Source: JAAXHE01 sp964551635
Lineage (GTDB): Bacteria > Latescibacterota > UBA2968 > GCA-2709665
NCBI GenBank assembly: GCA_964551635.1
Contig: CAZKDZ010000133.1
Coordinates: 1 to 10,780, forward strand
Length of the DNA stretch: 10,780 bases
Reading direction: 5' to 3'
Shown: positions 1-6,142 of the stretch, in pieces
Layout of the letters: each line of letters opens with the position of its first letter
Numbering within the stretch: position 1 is the stretch's first letter
Notes under the pieces: generated by a model
What the model was told of the DNA's origin: nothing
The model's database searches: none
What the model saw: the letters and a program-made list of their open reading frames with translations, nothing else
Translations under genes and position numbers: made by a program

Positions 1-102
1 GGATGGGACTCGGTCGCGCGCCTTGTCTTCGTCCACAATGGCTCGGCCTCGCCTGCAGAGCGACTTTATCAACGGACTGCTATGGAGAATGCCGGCTCGT
101 GA
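1..102 (+). CDS. C-terminal end of an unidentified upstream gene (partial)
   Basis: Frame 1 is open from the window edge to a TGA at 100-102 and gives 33 residues, starting GWDSVARLVF and ending AMENAGS. Two things suggest it is a real gene tail. Its third codon positions are more GC-rich (about 21 of 33) than those of the competing frame 3 over the same DNA. Its stop also overlaps the GTG start of the next gene in a GTGA junction, the usual layout of translationally coupled genes. I do not recognise the fragment. Because it sits directly upstream of a CDP-alcohol phosphatidyltransferase, a lipid-precursor or polyol-phosphate enzyme is a reasonable guess, but nothing in these residues proves it. 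Confidence 0.5.
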   Translation, partial: GWDSVARLVFVHNGSASPAERLYQRTAMENAGS

Positions 103-680
103 TCGAAAAGGTTAAAGACGACGTCGCCGAACTGCTCGAACCCTCCACGCAGTATCTCGTCAAGAAGCGGTTTCGGCCGAATGCGCTGACCCTGGTCGGG
201 TTCCTCCTGAACCTGGTTGCTGCGGTGCTTTTCGGATTCGATTACCTGCGGTGGGCCGGCCTGACTGTGCTGCTTGCCGGGGTGTTCGATTTTCTGGATG
301 GACAGGTGGCTCGCGTGGGTCGGAGCGAAACCACGTTCGGCGCGCTCCTGGATTCCACCGTAGACCGGTATTCGGAAATCGTGATCTGGTTTGGCGTGGC
401 GGTCAGCTTCATAAGGTCGGACTCCCTCTGGACCACGTCCGCCGTATTCTTTGCGCTGGCCGGCTCGTTGATGGTAAGCTATATCCGGGCGCGTGTCGAG
501 GGTCTGGGCGAGGAGTGCAAAGTCGGTTTCATGCAGCGGCCTGAACGGGTCATCGCCATTGGCGTGGGGGCGCTGGTGGGCGAAATCGGTCTGACGATAG
601 CGATCTGGGCCATTGCGTTTCTGTCCAACTATACCGCCCTGCACCGGGTGCTGTATTTCCGCAAGCGGTCCCGGGATTGA
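99..680 (+). CDS. CDP-alcohol phosphatidyltransferase family membrane protein
   Basis: This 193-residue integral membrane enzyme should transfer a phosphatidyl group from a CDP-lipid to an alcohol such as glycerol phosphate or inositol phosphate, releasing CMP. The signature is complete: D64, D67-G68, A71-R72, G81, D85 and D89 fit DxxDGxxARx8GxxxDxxxD exactly, and D89 is the expected catalytic base. Hydrophobic segments lie at about 31-47, 52-66, 94-105, 113-127 and 151-176; the tail is basic (FRKRSRD). I chose GTG 99 because family-like sequence (VIEKVKDDVAELL) begins there, GGAG lies at 84-87, and it overlaps the upstream stop. The same frame is open upstream to an ATG at 3, but those 32 residues look like out-of-frame sequence of the previous gene. 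Phosphatidylglycerophosphate synthase and inositol-phosphate transferases share the motif, so the acceptor alcohol cannot be told from sequence. Confidence 0.9.
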   Translation: MIEKVKDDVAELLEPSTQYLVKKRFRPNALTLVGFLLNLVAAVLFGFDYLRWAGLTVLLAGVFDFLDGQVARVGRSETTFGALLDSTVDRYSEIVIWFGVAVSFIRSDSLWTTSAVFFALAGSLMVSYIRARVEGLGEECKVGFMQRPERVIAIGVGALVGEIGLTIAIWAIAFLSNYTALHRVLYFRKRSRD

Positions 681-743
681 CCGGATGATCGTAAGGATTC
701 GCCTGCACTGAAGAGCAGGTTAAACGCGTTACAGGAGAGTGAA

Positions 744-772
744 GGCGCACGGCGGTGCGCCGTTTTTTGTTT
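744..772 (+). terminator. Rho-independent terminator after the phosphatidyltransferase
   Basis: GGCGCAC (744-750) and GTGCGCC (755-761) form a perfect 7-bp GC-rich stem with a 4-nt GGCG loop, followed at once by GTTTTTTGTTT (762-772). It lies 64 nt past the stop codon of the phosphatidyltransferase. The stem and U-tract are textbook for intrinsic termination on the plus strand. Confidence 0.85.
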
Positions 773-786
773 GGAATCGCAAACTG

Positions 787-831
787 AAATCCGGAAGAGA
801 ATCGGTTATGCGTTATCTTCCGGATTTTTTA
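787..831 (+). terminator. Second terminator-like hairpin
   Basis: AAATCCGGAAGA (787-798) pairs perfectly with TCTTCCGGATTT (816-827), a 12-bp stem with a 17-nt loop, and the T-run continues through 830. It is only 14 nt beyond the first terminator, so it may be a backup terminator. The loop is longer than usual, so a regulatory or binding-site palindrome is an alternative. The AT-rich TATATT at 830-835 could also act as a -10 element for the HAD gene, but no convincing -35 box precedes it. Confidence 0.6.
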
Positions 832-844
832 TATTCACGCGGGA

Positions 845-876
845 TTTCCGGAACATCCAATCCGAATCACCGGAAA
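845..876. repeat. Imperfect inverted repeat with recurring CCGGAA words
   Basis: TTTCCGG (845-851) is inverted as CCGGAAA (870-876), with 18 nt between the arms. The word CCGGAA also occurs at 791-796 and CCGG at 820-823, so the same hexamer recurs through about 90 bp upstream of the HAD gene. There is no T-run after this repeat, so it is not a terminator. It may be a cluster of protein-binding sites or chance in GC-rich DNA. The rest of the 681-956 gap holds a weak 5-bp hairpin (702-719) and nothing else I can support. Confidence 0.3.
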
Positions 877-956
877 GAGACGCGAAACGCTTCGTTGTAT
901 TCCTATCGTATCGCCACGAAGCTTGAGCAGCGCGGCCGAACGGTTGGCCGCACTGG

Positions 957-1829
957 ATGGGGGCACGGTTGGCGTCAGAGGACAGTAGATCGGACCTTGC
1001 ATTGTTTACGGACCTGGACGGAACGCTGTTGCAGAGCGATCGAAAAGCCAGCATCCGGAGCCTGGAAACGCTGAAAATGCTGGGGAGAAAGAACATCTGG
1101 CGAGCGGTTGTGACCGGCCGGACGCATAGGTCGGCCCGCACCGTTCTGAGCGACACCTTCCCCATCGATTTTCTGATTACCTCGTCCGGCGTCGGCATTT
1201 TCGATTTCCGAAACCAGGCCCTGGTGGAGTCCCATTCCCTTTCCGCCGGAGACGTGCGCCGTGTTACCGGATATCTTATCGACGGCGGATACGACTTCAT
1301 GGTCCACGCGCCCGTTCCGGAGAACCATACGTTCGAGTACTGGGAACAGAACGAGGACAATCCGGATTTCGTACGCAGGCGTCAAAACGGCGCGGAACAT
1401 TCTCGCCCGTTGAATCCCGGCGGCCCGGGGAACGGCGGGGCTTCGCAGTTTGTGGTGGTCTGTCCAACGGAAGCGGATCCGTGGCGCACTCACGACGCGC
1501 TCTCGAACGCCCTGACGGACCTGTCGGTGATCCGGACCACGTCGCCTTCGGACCATCAGTCCACCTGGTTTGAAATATTCCCGAAACAGGTATCCAAGGC
1601 CCGTTCCGCGGCCAGATTGTGCGAACGCCTGGACGTGGACGCCCGCCGGTCCGCCGCCGTCGGCAACGACTACAACGACTCGGATATGTTGCAGTGGTCC
1701 GGATTTCCATTTGTCGTCCGAAACGCACCGGGACCCTTGCGAGCGCGGTTTCCGGTGGTGTCCGACCACAACGCGGACGGATTCTCGGAGGCGGTTCAAC
1801 GCTGGCTCGACGGCGTGGCGTCGGTTTAG
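957..1829 (+). CDS. HAD superfamily IIB (Cof-type) phosphatase
   Basis: This soluble 290-residue enzyme should dephosphorylate a small metabolite, such as a sugar phosphate, through an aspartyl-phosphate intermediate. All four HAD motifs are visible: motif I D19-L-D21-G-T with nucleophile D19, motif II VTGR at 52-55 (T53), motif III lysine K214 in a PKQVSKA stretch, and motif IV VGNDYND at 235-241 with metal-binding D238 and D241. About 120-150 residues between motifs II and III make the C2B-type cap of the Cof and sucrose-phosphatase subfamily. ATG 957 is the most upstream start, since an in-frame TGA lies at 924, but it has no good ribosome-binding site. TTG 969 after GGGGG (959-963) is an alternative giving the same core. 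The gene stands alone after two terminator hairpins. Substrate unknown. Confidence 0.85.
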   Translation: MGARLASEDSRSDLALFTDLDGTLLQSDRKASIRSLETLKMLGRKNIWRAVVTGRTHRSARTVLSDTFPIDFLITSSGVGIFDFRNQALVESHSLSAGDVRRVTGYLIDGGYDFMVHAPVPENHTFEYWEQNEDNPDFVRRRQNGAEHSRPLNPGGPGNGGASQFVVVCPTEADPWRTHDALSNALTDLSVIRTTSPSDHQSTWFEIFPKQVSKARSAARLCERLDVDARRSAAVGNDYNDSDMLQWSGFPFVVRNAPGPLRARFPVVSDHNADGFSEAVQRWLDGVASV

Positions 1830-1847
1830 AATTCAACGTCATTCTCA

Positions 1848-1886
1848 CACAAAGGCACAAAGGCACGAAGACACAAAGACAAGAAG
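1848..1886. repeat. CACAAAGG octamer tandem array
   Basis: Starting 19 bases after the HAD stop codon, an 8-bp unit is repeated: CACAAAGG (1848-1855), CACAAAGG (1856-1863), CACGAAGA (1864-1871), CACAAAGA (1872-1879), then a partial CAAGAAG (1880-1886). The strand is extremely purine-rich apart from the CAC steps and unlike the surrounding coding DNA. From memory, similar CACAAAGG/CACGAAGG strings are dispersed in intergenic regions of many environmental bacterial genomes; their function is not known to me. Confidence 0.75.
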
Positions 1887-1990
1887 TAACCGGTTCAATC
1901 GTCAGATATCGCGGCGGGCAGCCTGTTGTTTACATTCTCCGCTGCAGCTGCTCAGCGTGCCAATGAGTACTTTGATCCTACCGGGACGTG

Positions 1991-2065
1991 GTCACTGAGC
2001 TTGTCGAAGTGCCCGTGTTGCGGAAACCGTTCGACGCCTTCGGACAACCCTTCGACAGTTCGAAG
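1991..2065. repeat. TGAGCTTGTCGAAG palindromic intergenic module
   Basis: GTCACTGAGCTTGTCGAAGTG (1991-2011) begins a module with several inverted arms: TGTCGAAG (2002-2009) is the reverse complement of CTTCGACA (2050-2057), and CTTCGA (2050-2055) folds back on TCGAAG (2060-2065) around a CAGT loop. I recall CTGAGCTTGTCGAAG and its complement as a very common dispersed palindromic repeat in uncultured bacterial genomes, comparable in placement to REP elements. It ends 23 bp before the acylase start codon. The remainder of the 1830-2088 gap (1887-1990) shows nothing I can name, and no convincing promoter. Confidence 0.65.
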
Positions 2066-2078
2066 CGCTCAATTGAAT

Positions 2079-2082
2079 AGGA
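2079..2082 (+). promoter_or_regulatory. Ribosome-binding site that fixes the acylase start
   Basis: AGGA at 2079-2082 is 6 nt before ATG 2089. An in-frame TGA at 2074-2076 forbids any upstream extension, so the protein cannot have a missed N-terminal signal peptide. Confidence 0.8.
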
Positions 2083-2088
2083 CATGCC

Positions 2089-4437
2089 ATGCCCGTTGAA
2101 CTCACGGAAGCTGACCTCAAGGCCGCGCTGCCGGACGTGACCTCCGCACTGCGCCTGCCCGGTCTGATCGACGCCGTTACGATCTTTCGGGACCGGTGGG
2201 GCATACCGCACATCCGGGCCGGCAACGAACACGACGTATTCTTCGCTCAGGGTTTCGCAACAGCCCAGGACCGGCTCTGGCATATGGACTACGACCGGTA
2301 CCGGGCGCTGGGTCGATGGGCGGAAATCGCCGGCCCGGAAGGCGTGGACCAGGACCGGCTGTTGCGGACGGCGGGAATGGGACGTACGGCGCAGTTGGAC
2401 TACGACGCGGCGGGCGCGGAGGCGAAGGCGATGGTGGATGCCTACACGGCGGGCGTGAACGCGTTCATGGAAACGACCCGGGCTTTCCCGGTGGAATACA
2501 GACTTCTGGGCAGGTCGCCCGAACCCTGGGAGAACTGGCACTGTATTGCCGTCTACAAGATGCGCAATACCCTGTTGGGGACGTTCGAGCCGAAACTGTT
2601 CCGAACGCGTCTGGCCCTCGGAATCGGCCCTGAGAACGCGGCGCGCATTATCAAGGGATATCCCGGCGGTCATCTGCTCACCGTCCCCCCCGGTGAGGTG
2701 TATCGGGGACCCGACGTAGACGGCCTGGACGAACTCACCAGAGCGCTGGAGGACGTCAACTGGCTGAAGGAGGCGGACGCCGGTTCCAACGCCTGGTCGA
2801 TTTCGGGGGAACGTACCCGCTCAGGATTGCCGCTGATGGGTGGAGATTCTCACAGGGCTCTGGATACGCCGAGCGTCTACTATCAGGCCCATCTCTCCTG
2901 TCCCGGTTTTTCGATTATCGGTTCTTCGGTACCCGGGATGCCCGGGATCCTGCACTTCTGCCACAATGAGTACGTGGGTTGGGGAATGACGTACGGGAAC
3001 GCGGACACGCAGGACCTGTTCGTGGAGCGCTTCCGGGACAGGGCAGGCCGGCGGGAGTATGCATTCATGGACACGTGGAGGCAGGCTGAAGTCCTGCGTG
3101 AGACAATCGAAGTACGGAACGCCGAGGCCGAAGAAATCGAAGTGACTGTCACGCATCACGGTCCCGTCATCGCGGGCAACCCCGACGCCGGATACGGAAT
3201 CGCGATCAGCGATCCCGGCCTTATTGGCGGTACCCCGTGGCTGGACGCGGCAAGGGAAGTGATGTTGTCGACCACCGTAGAGGAATTGCACGGCGCATTT
3301 GAGAAATGGACCGACCGGGTGAACAACTATGCGGTTGTGGACGTCCGGGGCGGTTTCGGATACCTTCACGAGGGAAAGATTCCCATTCGCACGGAGGCCA
3401 ATGGATGGCGGGCGGTACCGGGATGGACCGGGCAATACGAGTGGGAGGGGTACATCCCTCACGACGACCTGCCCCGGGCGATCGGTCCGCGGGCCGGGTA
3501 CGTGGTGACGTGCAACCAGCGCGTGGCCGGACACGACTATCCGTACTACGTCGGGCTGTGCTTCAGTCCCGAATACCGGGCCAGAAGACTTCAACTGGAC
3601 ATTCTGGATCTGAAACCGGGAACGGCAACCGTGGAGGATATGGCGCGTATGCACGCGGACAGGACCTCCATCCCGGCGAAGATATTTACACAGGCGCTCC
3701 TCCGGATAGAGGCTCCGGACGCGGCTTCCGGGCGGGCCCTGGCGCTCCTGCGCGAGTGGGACTATCGCATGGACCGGGACCTGCCTCAGCCGACCATCTA
3801 TTCCCAGACCCGCCTGTGCGCCACGCGAATCCTGGCGGAGCACCTGCTGGGCGACATGGCGGCCGCTGCGCTGAAAGGAGAATCGGGAGCGGAGTCGCAT
3901 ATCCGTTTGATCGTTCTGGAGATGATCCTCGGCCTCGAGCGGGGCGACGGGTCCATGTTGCCGGAGGGGCGCGGTTGGGAAGACCTTCTGGCTGAGAGTC
4001 TCCGCCGGGCCGTCGGCGACCTCACGGAGCGCCTGGGCGACGAGATGTCGGAGTGGCGCTGGGGCCGCGTCCACCATACCCGACCGAGGCATCCGCTGTC
4101 GCGGGTTTTTCCGGAAAGCGGGCGGCTTCTGGATCCGCCCTCCCTGCCCACGCATGGGGACGGGGACGTCCCGCTGGCCGGCGGGTACGACGTGAGCGAG
4201 CCCTTCGTTGCGACGGGGATGTCGGTGAACCGGTACATTCACGATCCGTCGGACTGGAGCAATTCGTTGTGGATCGTGCCGCTAGGGGCCTCCGGCCATC
4301 CCGGCAGCGCGCACTATTCCGACCAGGCGCGACTCTGGGCCGACGTGGGGTATATCCCTCAGTTGTGGGACTGGGAGACCATTGCCGCGGAGGCGGAGAC
4401 ACGTCAGGTTCTGGAGCCTGGCGAGGGGCGACGGTAG
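2089..4437 (+). CDS. Penicillin acylase family Ntn hydrolase
   Basis: This 782-residue member of the penicillin amidase family (Ntn hydrolases) should cleave a side-chain amide from a small acylated substrate; relatives act on penicillins, cephalosporin side chains and acyl-homoserine lactones. Residues 1-232 would be the alpha chain plus linker, with a typical start (DRWGIPHIRA near 36-45). Self-cleavage is expected between G232 and S233 in AGSNAW, making S233 the N-terminal nucleophile of the beta chain. N476 (VVTCNQ), beta-chain residue 244, fits the oxyanion-hole asparagine, which is beta-241 in E. coli penicillin G acylase. The C-terminus carries the family GASGHPGSAHYSDQ stretch. Length is normal. 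It is odd that the protein begins without a signal peptide, although characterised relatives are mostly periplasmic, so it is predicted cytoplasmic. It is followed by the cupin after 89 bp. Substrate cannot be assigned. Confidence 0.92.
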   Translation: MPVELTEADLKAALPDVTSALRLPGLIDAVTIFRDRWGIPHIRAGNEHDVFFAQGFATAQDRLWHMDYDRYRALGRWAEIAGPEGVDQDRLLRTAGMGRTAQLDYDAAGAEAKAMVDAYTAGVNAFMETTRAFPVEYRLLGRSPEPWENWHCIAVYKMRNTLLGTFEPKLFRTRLALGIGPENAARIIKGYPGGHLLTVPPGEVYRGPDVDGLDELTRALEDVNWLKEADAGSNAWSISGERTRSGLPLMGGDSHRALDTPSVYYQAHLSCPGFSIIGSSVPGMPGILHFCHNEYVGWGMTYGNADTQDLFVERFRDRAGRREYAFMDTWRQAEVLRETIEVRNAEAEEIEVTVTHHGPVIAGNPDAGYGIAISDPGLIGGTPWLDAAREVMLSTTVEELHGAFEKWTDRVNNYAVVDVRGGFGYLHEGKIPIRTEANGWRAVPGWTGQYEWEGYIPHDDLPRAIGPRAGYVVTCNQRVAGHDYPYYVGLCFSPEYRARRLQLDILDLKPGTATVEDMARMHADRTSIPAKIFTQALLRIEAPDAASGRALALLREWDYRMDRDLPQPTIYSQTRLCATRILAEHLLGDMAAAALKGESGAESHIRLIVLEMILGLERGDGSMLPEGRGWEDLLAESLRRAVGDLTERLGDEMSEWRWGRVHHTRPRHPLSRVFPESGRLLDPPSLPTHGDGDVPLAGGYDVSEPFVATGMSVNRYIHDPSDWSNSLWIVPLGASGHPGSAHYSDQARLWADVGYIPQLWDWETIAAEAETRQVLEPGEGRR

Positions 4438-4456
4438 AGGTGAGGAATCGGTTATA

Positions 4457-4472
4457 AGCCGGGCGCCCGGCT
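4457..4472. repeat. 16-bp perfect GC palindrome between acylase and cupin
   Basis: AGCCGGGCGCCCGGCT reads identically on both strands and begins 20 nt after the acylase stop codon. As RNA it would fold into a 6-bp stem with a GCGC loop. No T-run follows, so it is not a standard terminator; it may stabilise the upstream message, cause partial termination, or bind a dimeric protein. Confidence 0.5.
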
Positions 4473-4512
4473 GATGGCTGAAAACTTCTGTGGCAGTTGA
4501 ATGCCTTTCTAC

Positions 4513-4526
4513 AAAGGAGATCTCCT
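4513..4526 (+). promoter_or_regulatory. Cupin ribosome-binding site inside a palindrome
   Basis: AAAGGAGA (4513-4520) is a strong Shine-Dalgarno sequence 6 nt before ATG 4527 and decides this start over the GTG at 4497. It lies in a perfect 12-bp palindrome, AGGAGATCTCCT (4515-4526), so AGGA could pair weakly with TCCT and partly hide the site. Confidence 0.75.
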
Positions 4527-4862
4527 ATGGTACAAATCGTCAAACCGGACCGGAGGGACATGAAGCTGTACGATGCGCCCGGCGCGAAGGTACAGGTATC
4601 CGATCCGATACTCGGCAAGGACGACTGTCTCGCCGCGGGATTCACGGAATACCTCGAACCCAGCCGCCTTGAGTGGACCTTCGACTACAACGAGGTCTTC
4701 TTCATGCTGAAGGGCGCGCTTGAAGTCCACGCCGAAGGACAGGAGCCGGTGCGTTTCGAAGTCGGGGACCTGGGATATATCGAGGAGGGGACCTCAACCG
4801 TGATCACGGTTCCGGAGGGCGCGCTGCTGTTGCATGTTACACAGCCGGCGTGGCGGGAATAG
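4527..4862 (+). CDS. EutQ-like small cupin protein
   Basis: This 111-residue single-domain cupin resembles EutQ and the DUF861 cupins in the pattern WTFDYNEVFFMLKGALEV (50-67), then EVGDLGYIEEGTSTVI (78-93). The second part of cupin motif 1 is present (E56, G63), but the two usual metal histidines are W50 and F52. Motif 2 keeps G80-D81 and G88, while its usual histidine position is T91. The classical metal site is therefore mostly absent, as in EutQ, whose role in ethanolamine use has been linked to acetate kinase activity. No other eut gene is nearby, so an ethanolamine role is not supported. It may be co-transcribed with the acylase and may bind or convert a related small molecule. Start chosen from the strong ribosome-binding site. 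Confidence 0.8.
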   Translation: MVQIVKPDRRDMKLYDAPGAKVQVSDPILGKDDCLAAGFTEYLEPSRLEWTFDYNEVFFMLKGALEVHAEGQEPVRFEVGDLGYIEEGTSTVITVPEGALLLHVTQPAWRE

Positions 4863-4893
4863 GAAATGTGGGGGAAGCGGTTCAGCGGCGCGT

Positions 4894-5955
4894 TCAATCA
4901 AACCCGGGTGCGACGTGTTCGGAGAACATGCGCAGGGACTTGCAGACCAGATCGGGATGCAGGTCTCCGATGCGGGTCCAGCCCATAAAGTTCTGCAGCC
5001 CGGTGTGTTTCCGGATCCAGCCGATTTTGTCCGCCACGAAATCCGGATCGCCTACGATGGCGTGTTCGGCCAGGATCTCGTCGAAGCTGATATTCGAAAA
5101 TTTCTGCTTCAGTTCCTGGTAGAATTCCATCTGGCCGGGAGGCGCGATCTCCGGCGGCGGCGCGATCACCTCGGCCAGCAGGGTGCGGAAATACCACATG
5201 AGCTGATCATGACACTCCTTGCGGGCTTTATCGGTGGTTTCGGCGACGTAGAGAAACCTCGCCAGTGGGAAGTCCAGCTGGCCCGACAGCCCGCACGCGT
5301 CCGCCGTCTTGTGGTACGCTTCGTAGAGTTCGAAAACCTGATCGTAGGGATGCAGGAATGAGGTCAGCACGTTGTAGCCGTTTTTGATGACCCATTCGTA
5401 CGTGGAGTGACTCACCGCCGCGACGTAAACCGGCGGATGCGGCTGTTGCACCGGCTTCGGGATGACGTTGACTTTCCGGACCTTGTGGAACTTGCCGTCG
5501 TATTCCACGGGGCCGGTCCAGGCTTTCAGGATGATTTCCAGTTCTTCCTGAAAGCGTTCGCGGCTTTCCTCAAGATCGATGCCCCAATTGTGAAATTCCT
5601 CCAACTGGTAGCCGCGCCCCACGCCGAAGAGGAGCCGCCCTTTGGACATGATATCCACGGTGGCGAAGTCTTCCGCGACGATGACGGGGTTATGGAAGGG
5701 CAGCACGATGACCGCCGTACCGATTTTGATACGCTCGGTAATGGCGGACGCGTATGCGGCCATGGTGTGGATGGACGGGGTAATCGAGTAGTAGTTCGCG
5801 CCGGGCGCCTTGTGGTCGAAGTGGTGTTCGGCCAGCCAGATGGCGTCCCAGCCCAATTCGTCCATGAGCCTGAACTGTTCGAACGCTTCGTGGTACACCT
5901 CGGTGTGGTCCTTTCCGGGCGGGGTTTCCAGCAGGTAGAATTGGCCGAATTTCAT
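4894..5955 (-). CDS. LLM class flavin-dependent oxidoreductase (luciferase-like)
   Basis: This 353-residue TIM-barrel flavoprotein is probably a cytoplasmic two-component monooxygenase using reduced FMN (possibly F420) from a separate reductase. It begins MKFGQFYLLETPP and carries AEHHF at 42-46, then GTAVIVLPFHNP (79-90), AEDF and MSKGRLLFGVGRGY (103-116). These blocks match recalled bacterial luciferase alpha chain (LuxA, 355 residues) in order and spacing; H44-H45 fall exactly at the LuxA His44-His45 position. The LuxA reactive cysteine (ICRG) is replaced by glycine (VGRG, G113). No luxB or luxCDE gene is present, so it is most likely a solo oxygenase of an unknown substrate rather than a light emitter. 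ATG 5955 is supported by AGGAGA (5962-5967 on the plus strand, read in reverse). It converges on the cupin with a 31-bp gap and no clear terminator. Confidence 0.9.
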   Translation of the reverse strand: MKFGQFYLLETPPGKDHTEVYHEAFEQFRLMDELGWDAIWLAEHHFDHKAPGANYYSITPSIHTMAAYASAITERIKIGTAVIVLPFHNPVIVAEDFATVDIMSKGRLLFGVGRGYQLEEFHNWGIDLEESRERFQEELEIILKAWTGPVEYDGKFHKVRKVNVIPKPVQQPHPPVYVAAVSHSTYEWVIKNGYNVLTSFLHPYDQVFELYEAYHKTADACGLSGQLDFPLARFLYVAETTDKARKECHDQLMWYFRTLLAEVIAPPPEIAPPGQMEFYQELKQKFSNISFDEILAEHAIVGDPDFVADKIGWIRKHTGLQNFMGWTRIGDLHPDLVCKSLRMFSEHVAPGFD

Positions 5956-6002
5956 CGGAAATCTCCTGAGTTCTTGTGAAACGTCGATGGTTTTCGGCGA
6001 TT

Positions 6003-6030
6003 AAGGTATTGATCAGCCCGATGATGTCAA
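6003..6030 (-). promoter_or_regulatory. Sigma70-like promoter for the LLM oxidoreductase
   Basis: On the minus strand a perfect TTGACA (6030-6025) is followed after 16 nt by TACCTT (6008-6003), a moderate -10 match. Transcription would start near 5995-5997, leaving a leader of about 40 nt before the ATG at 5955. The -35 is consensus; the -10 matches only at positions 1, 2 and 6. The rest of the 5956-6142 divergent gap has a lone TTGACG (6068-6073, plus strand) without a partner -10. Confidence 0.55.
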
Positions 6031-6142
6031 GCGGTTTTCCGGGGCAATGTCGGACGATGAATCGTTATTGACGGGGATCAGATTGCCCGTCGCTGGCTGT
6101 GTAGACCGATGTTTCCACAATTTGCCATGTGGGGAGTAGGGG

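Noticed and set aside
932..951. GCGGCC/GGCCGC hairpin just before the HAD start codon
   Set aside because: A 6-bp stem of this composition is expected by chance in GC-rich DNA, and the start codon itself is uncertain.
739..1074. A GTG-started plus-strand open frame across the 681-956 gap
   Set aside because: It reads through both terminator hairpins and into the HAD gene in another frame. AGGAG is only one base from its GTG, too close to work.
1848..1886. Possible CRISPR or minisatellite-coded peptide
   Set aside because: The units are 8 bp with no spacers, and the DNA lies between genes.
2821..4242. A 473-residue minus-strand open frame inside the acylase gene
   Set aside because: Antisense shadow of the acylase; low-complexity composition and no motif.
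4497..4526. Upstream GTG start for the cupin adding 10 residues
   Set aside because: The added residues are encoded by the Shine-Dalgarno itself; ATG 4527 has ideal spacing.
5407..5979. A 190-residue plus-strand open frame opposite the monooxygenase
   Set aside because: Antisense shadow of a well-supported gene; no family resemblance.
6068..6073. TTGACG as a -35 box for the macroglobulin
   Set aside because: No acceptable -10 sequence occurs 16-18 nt downstream.
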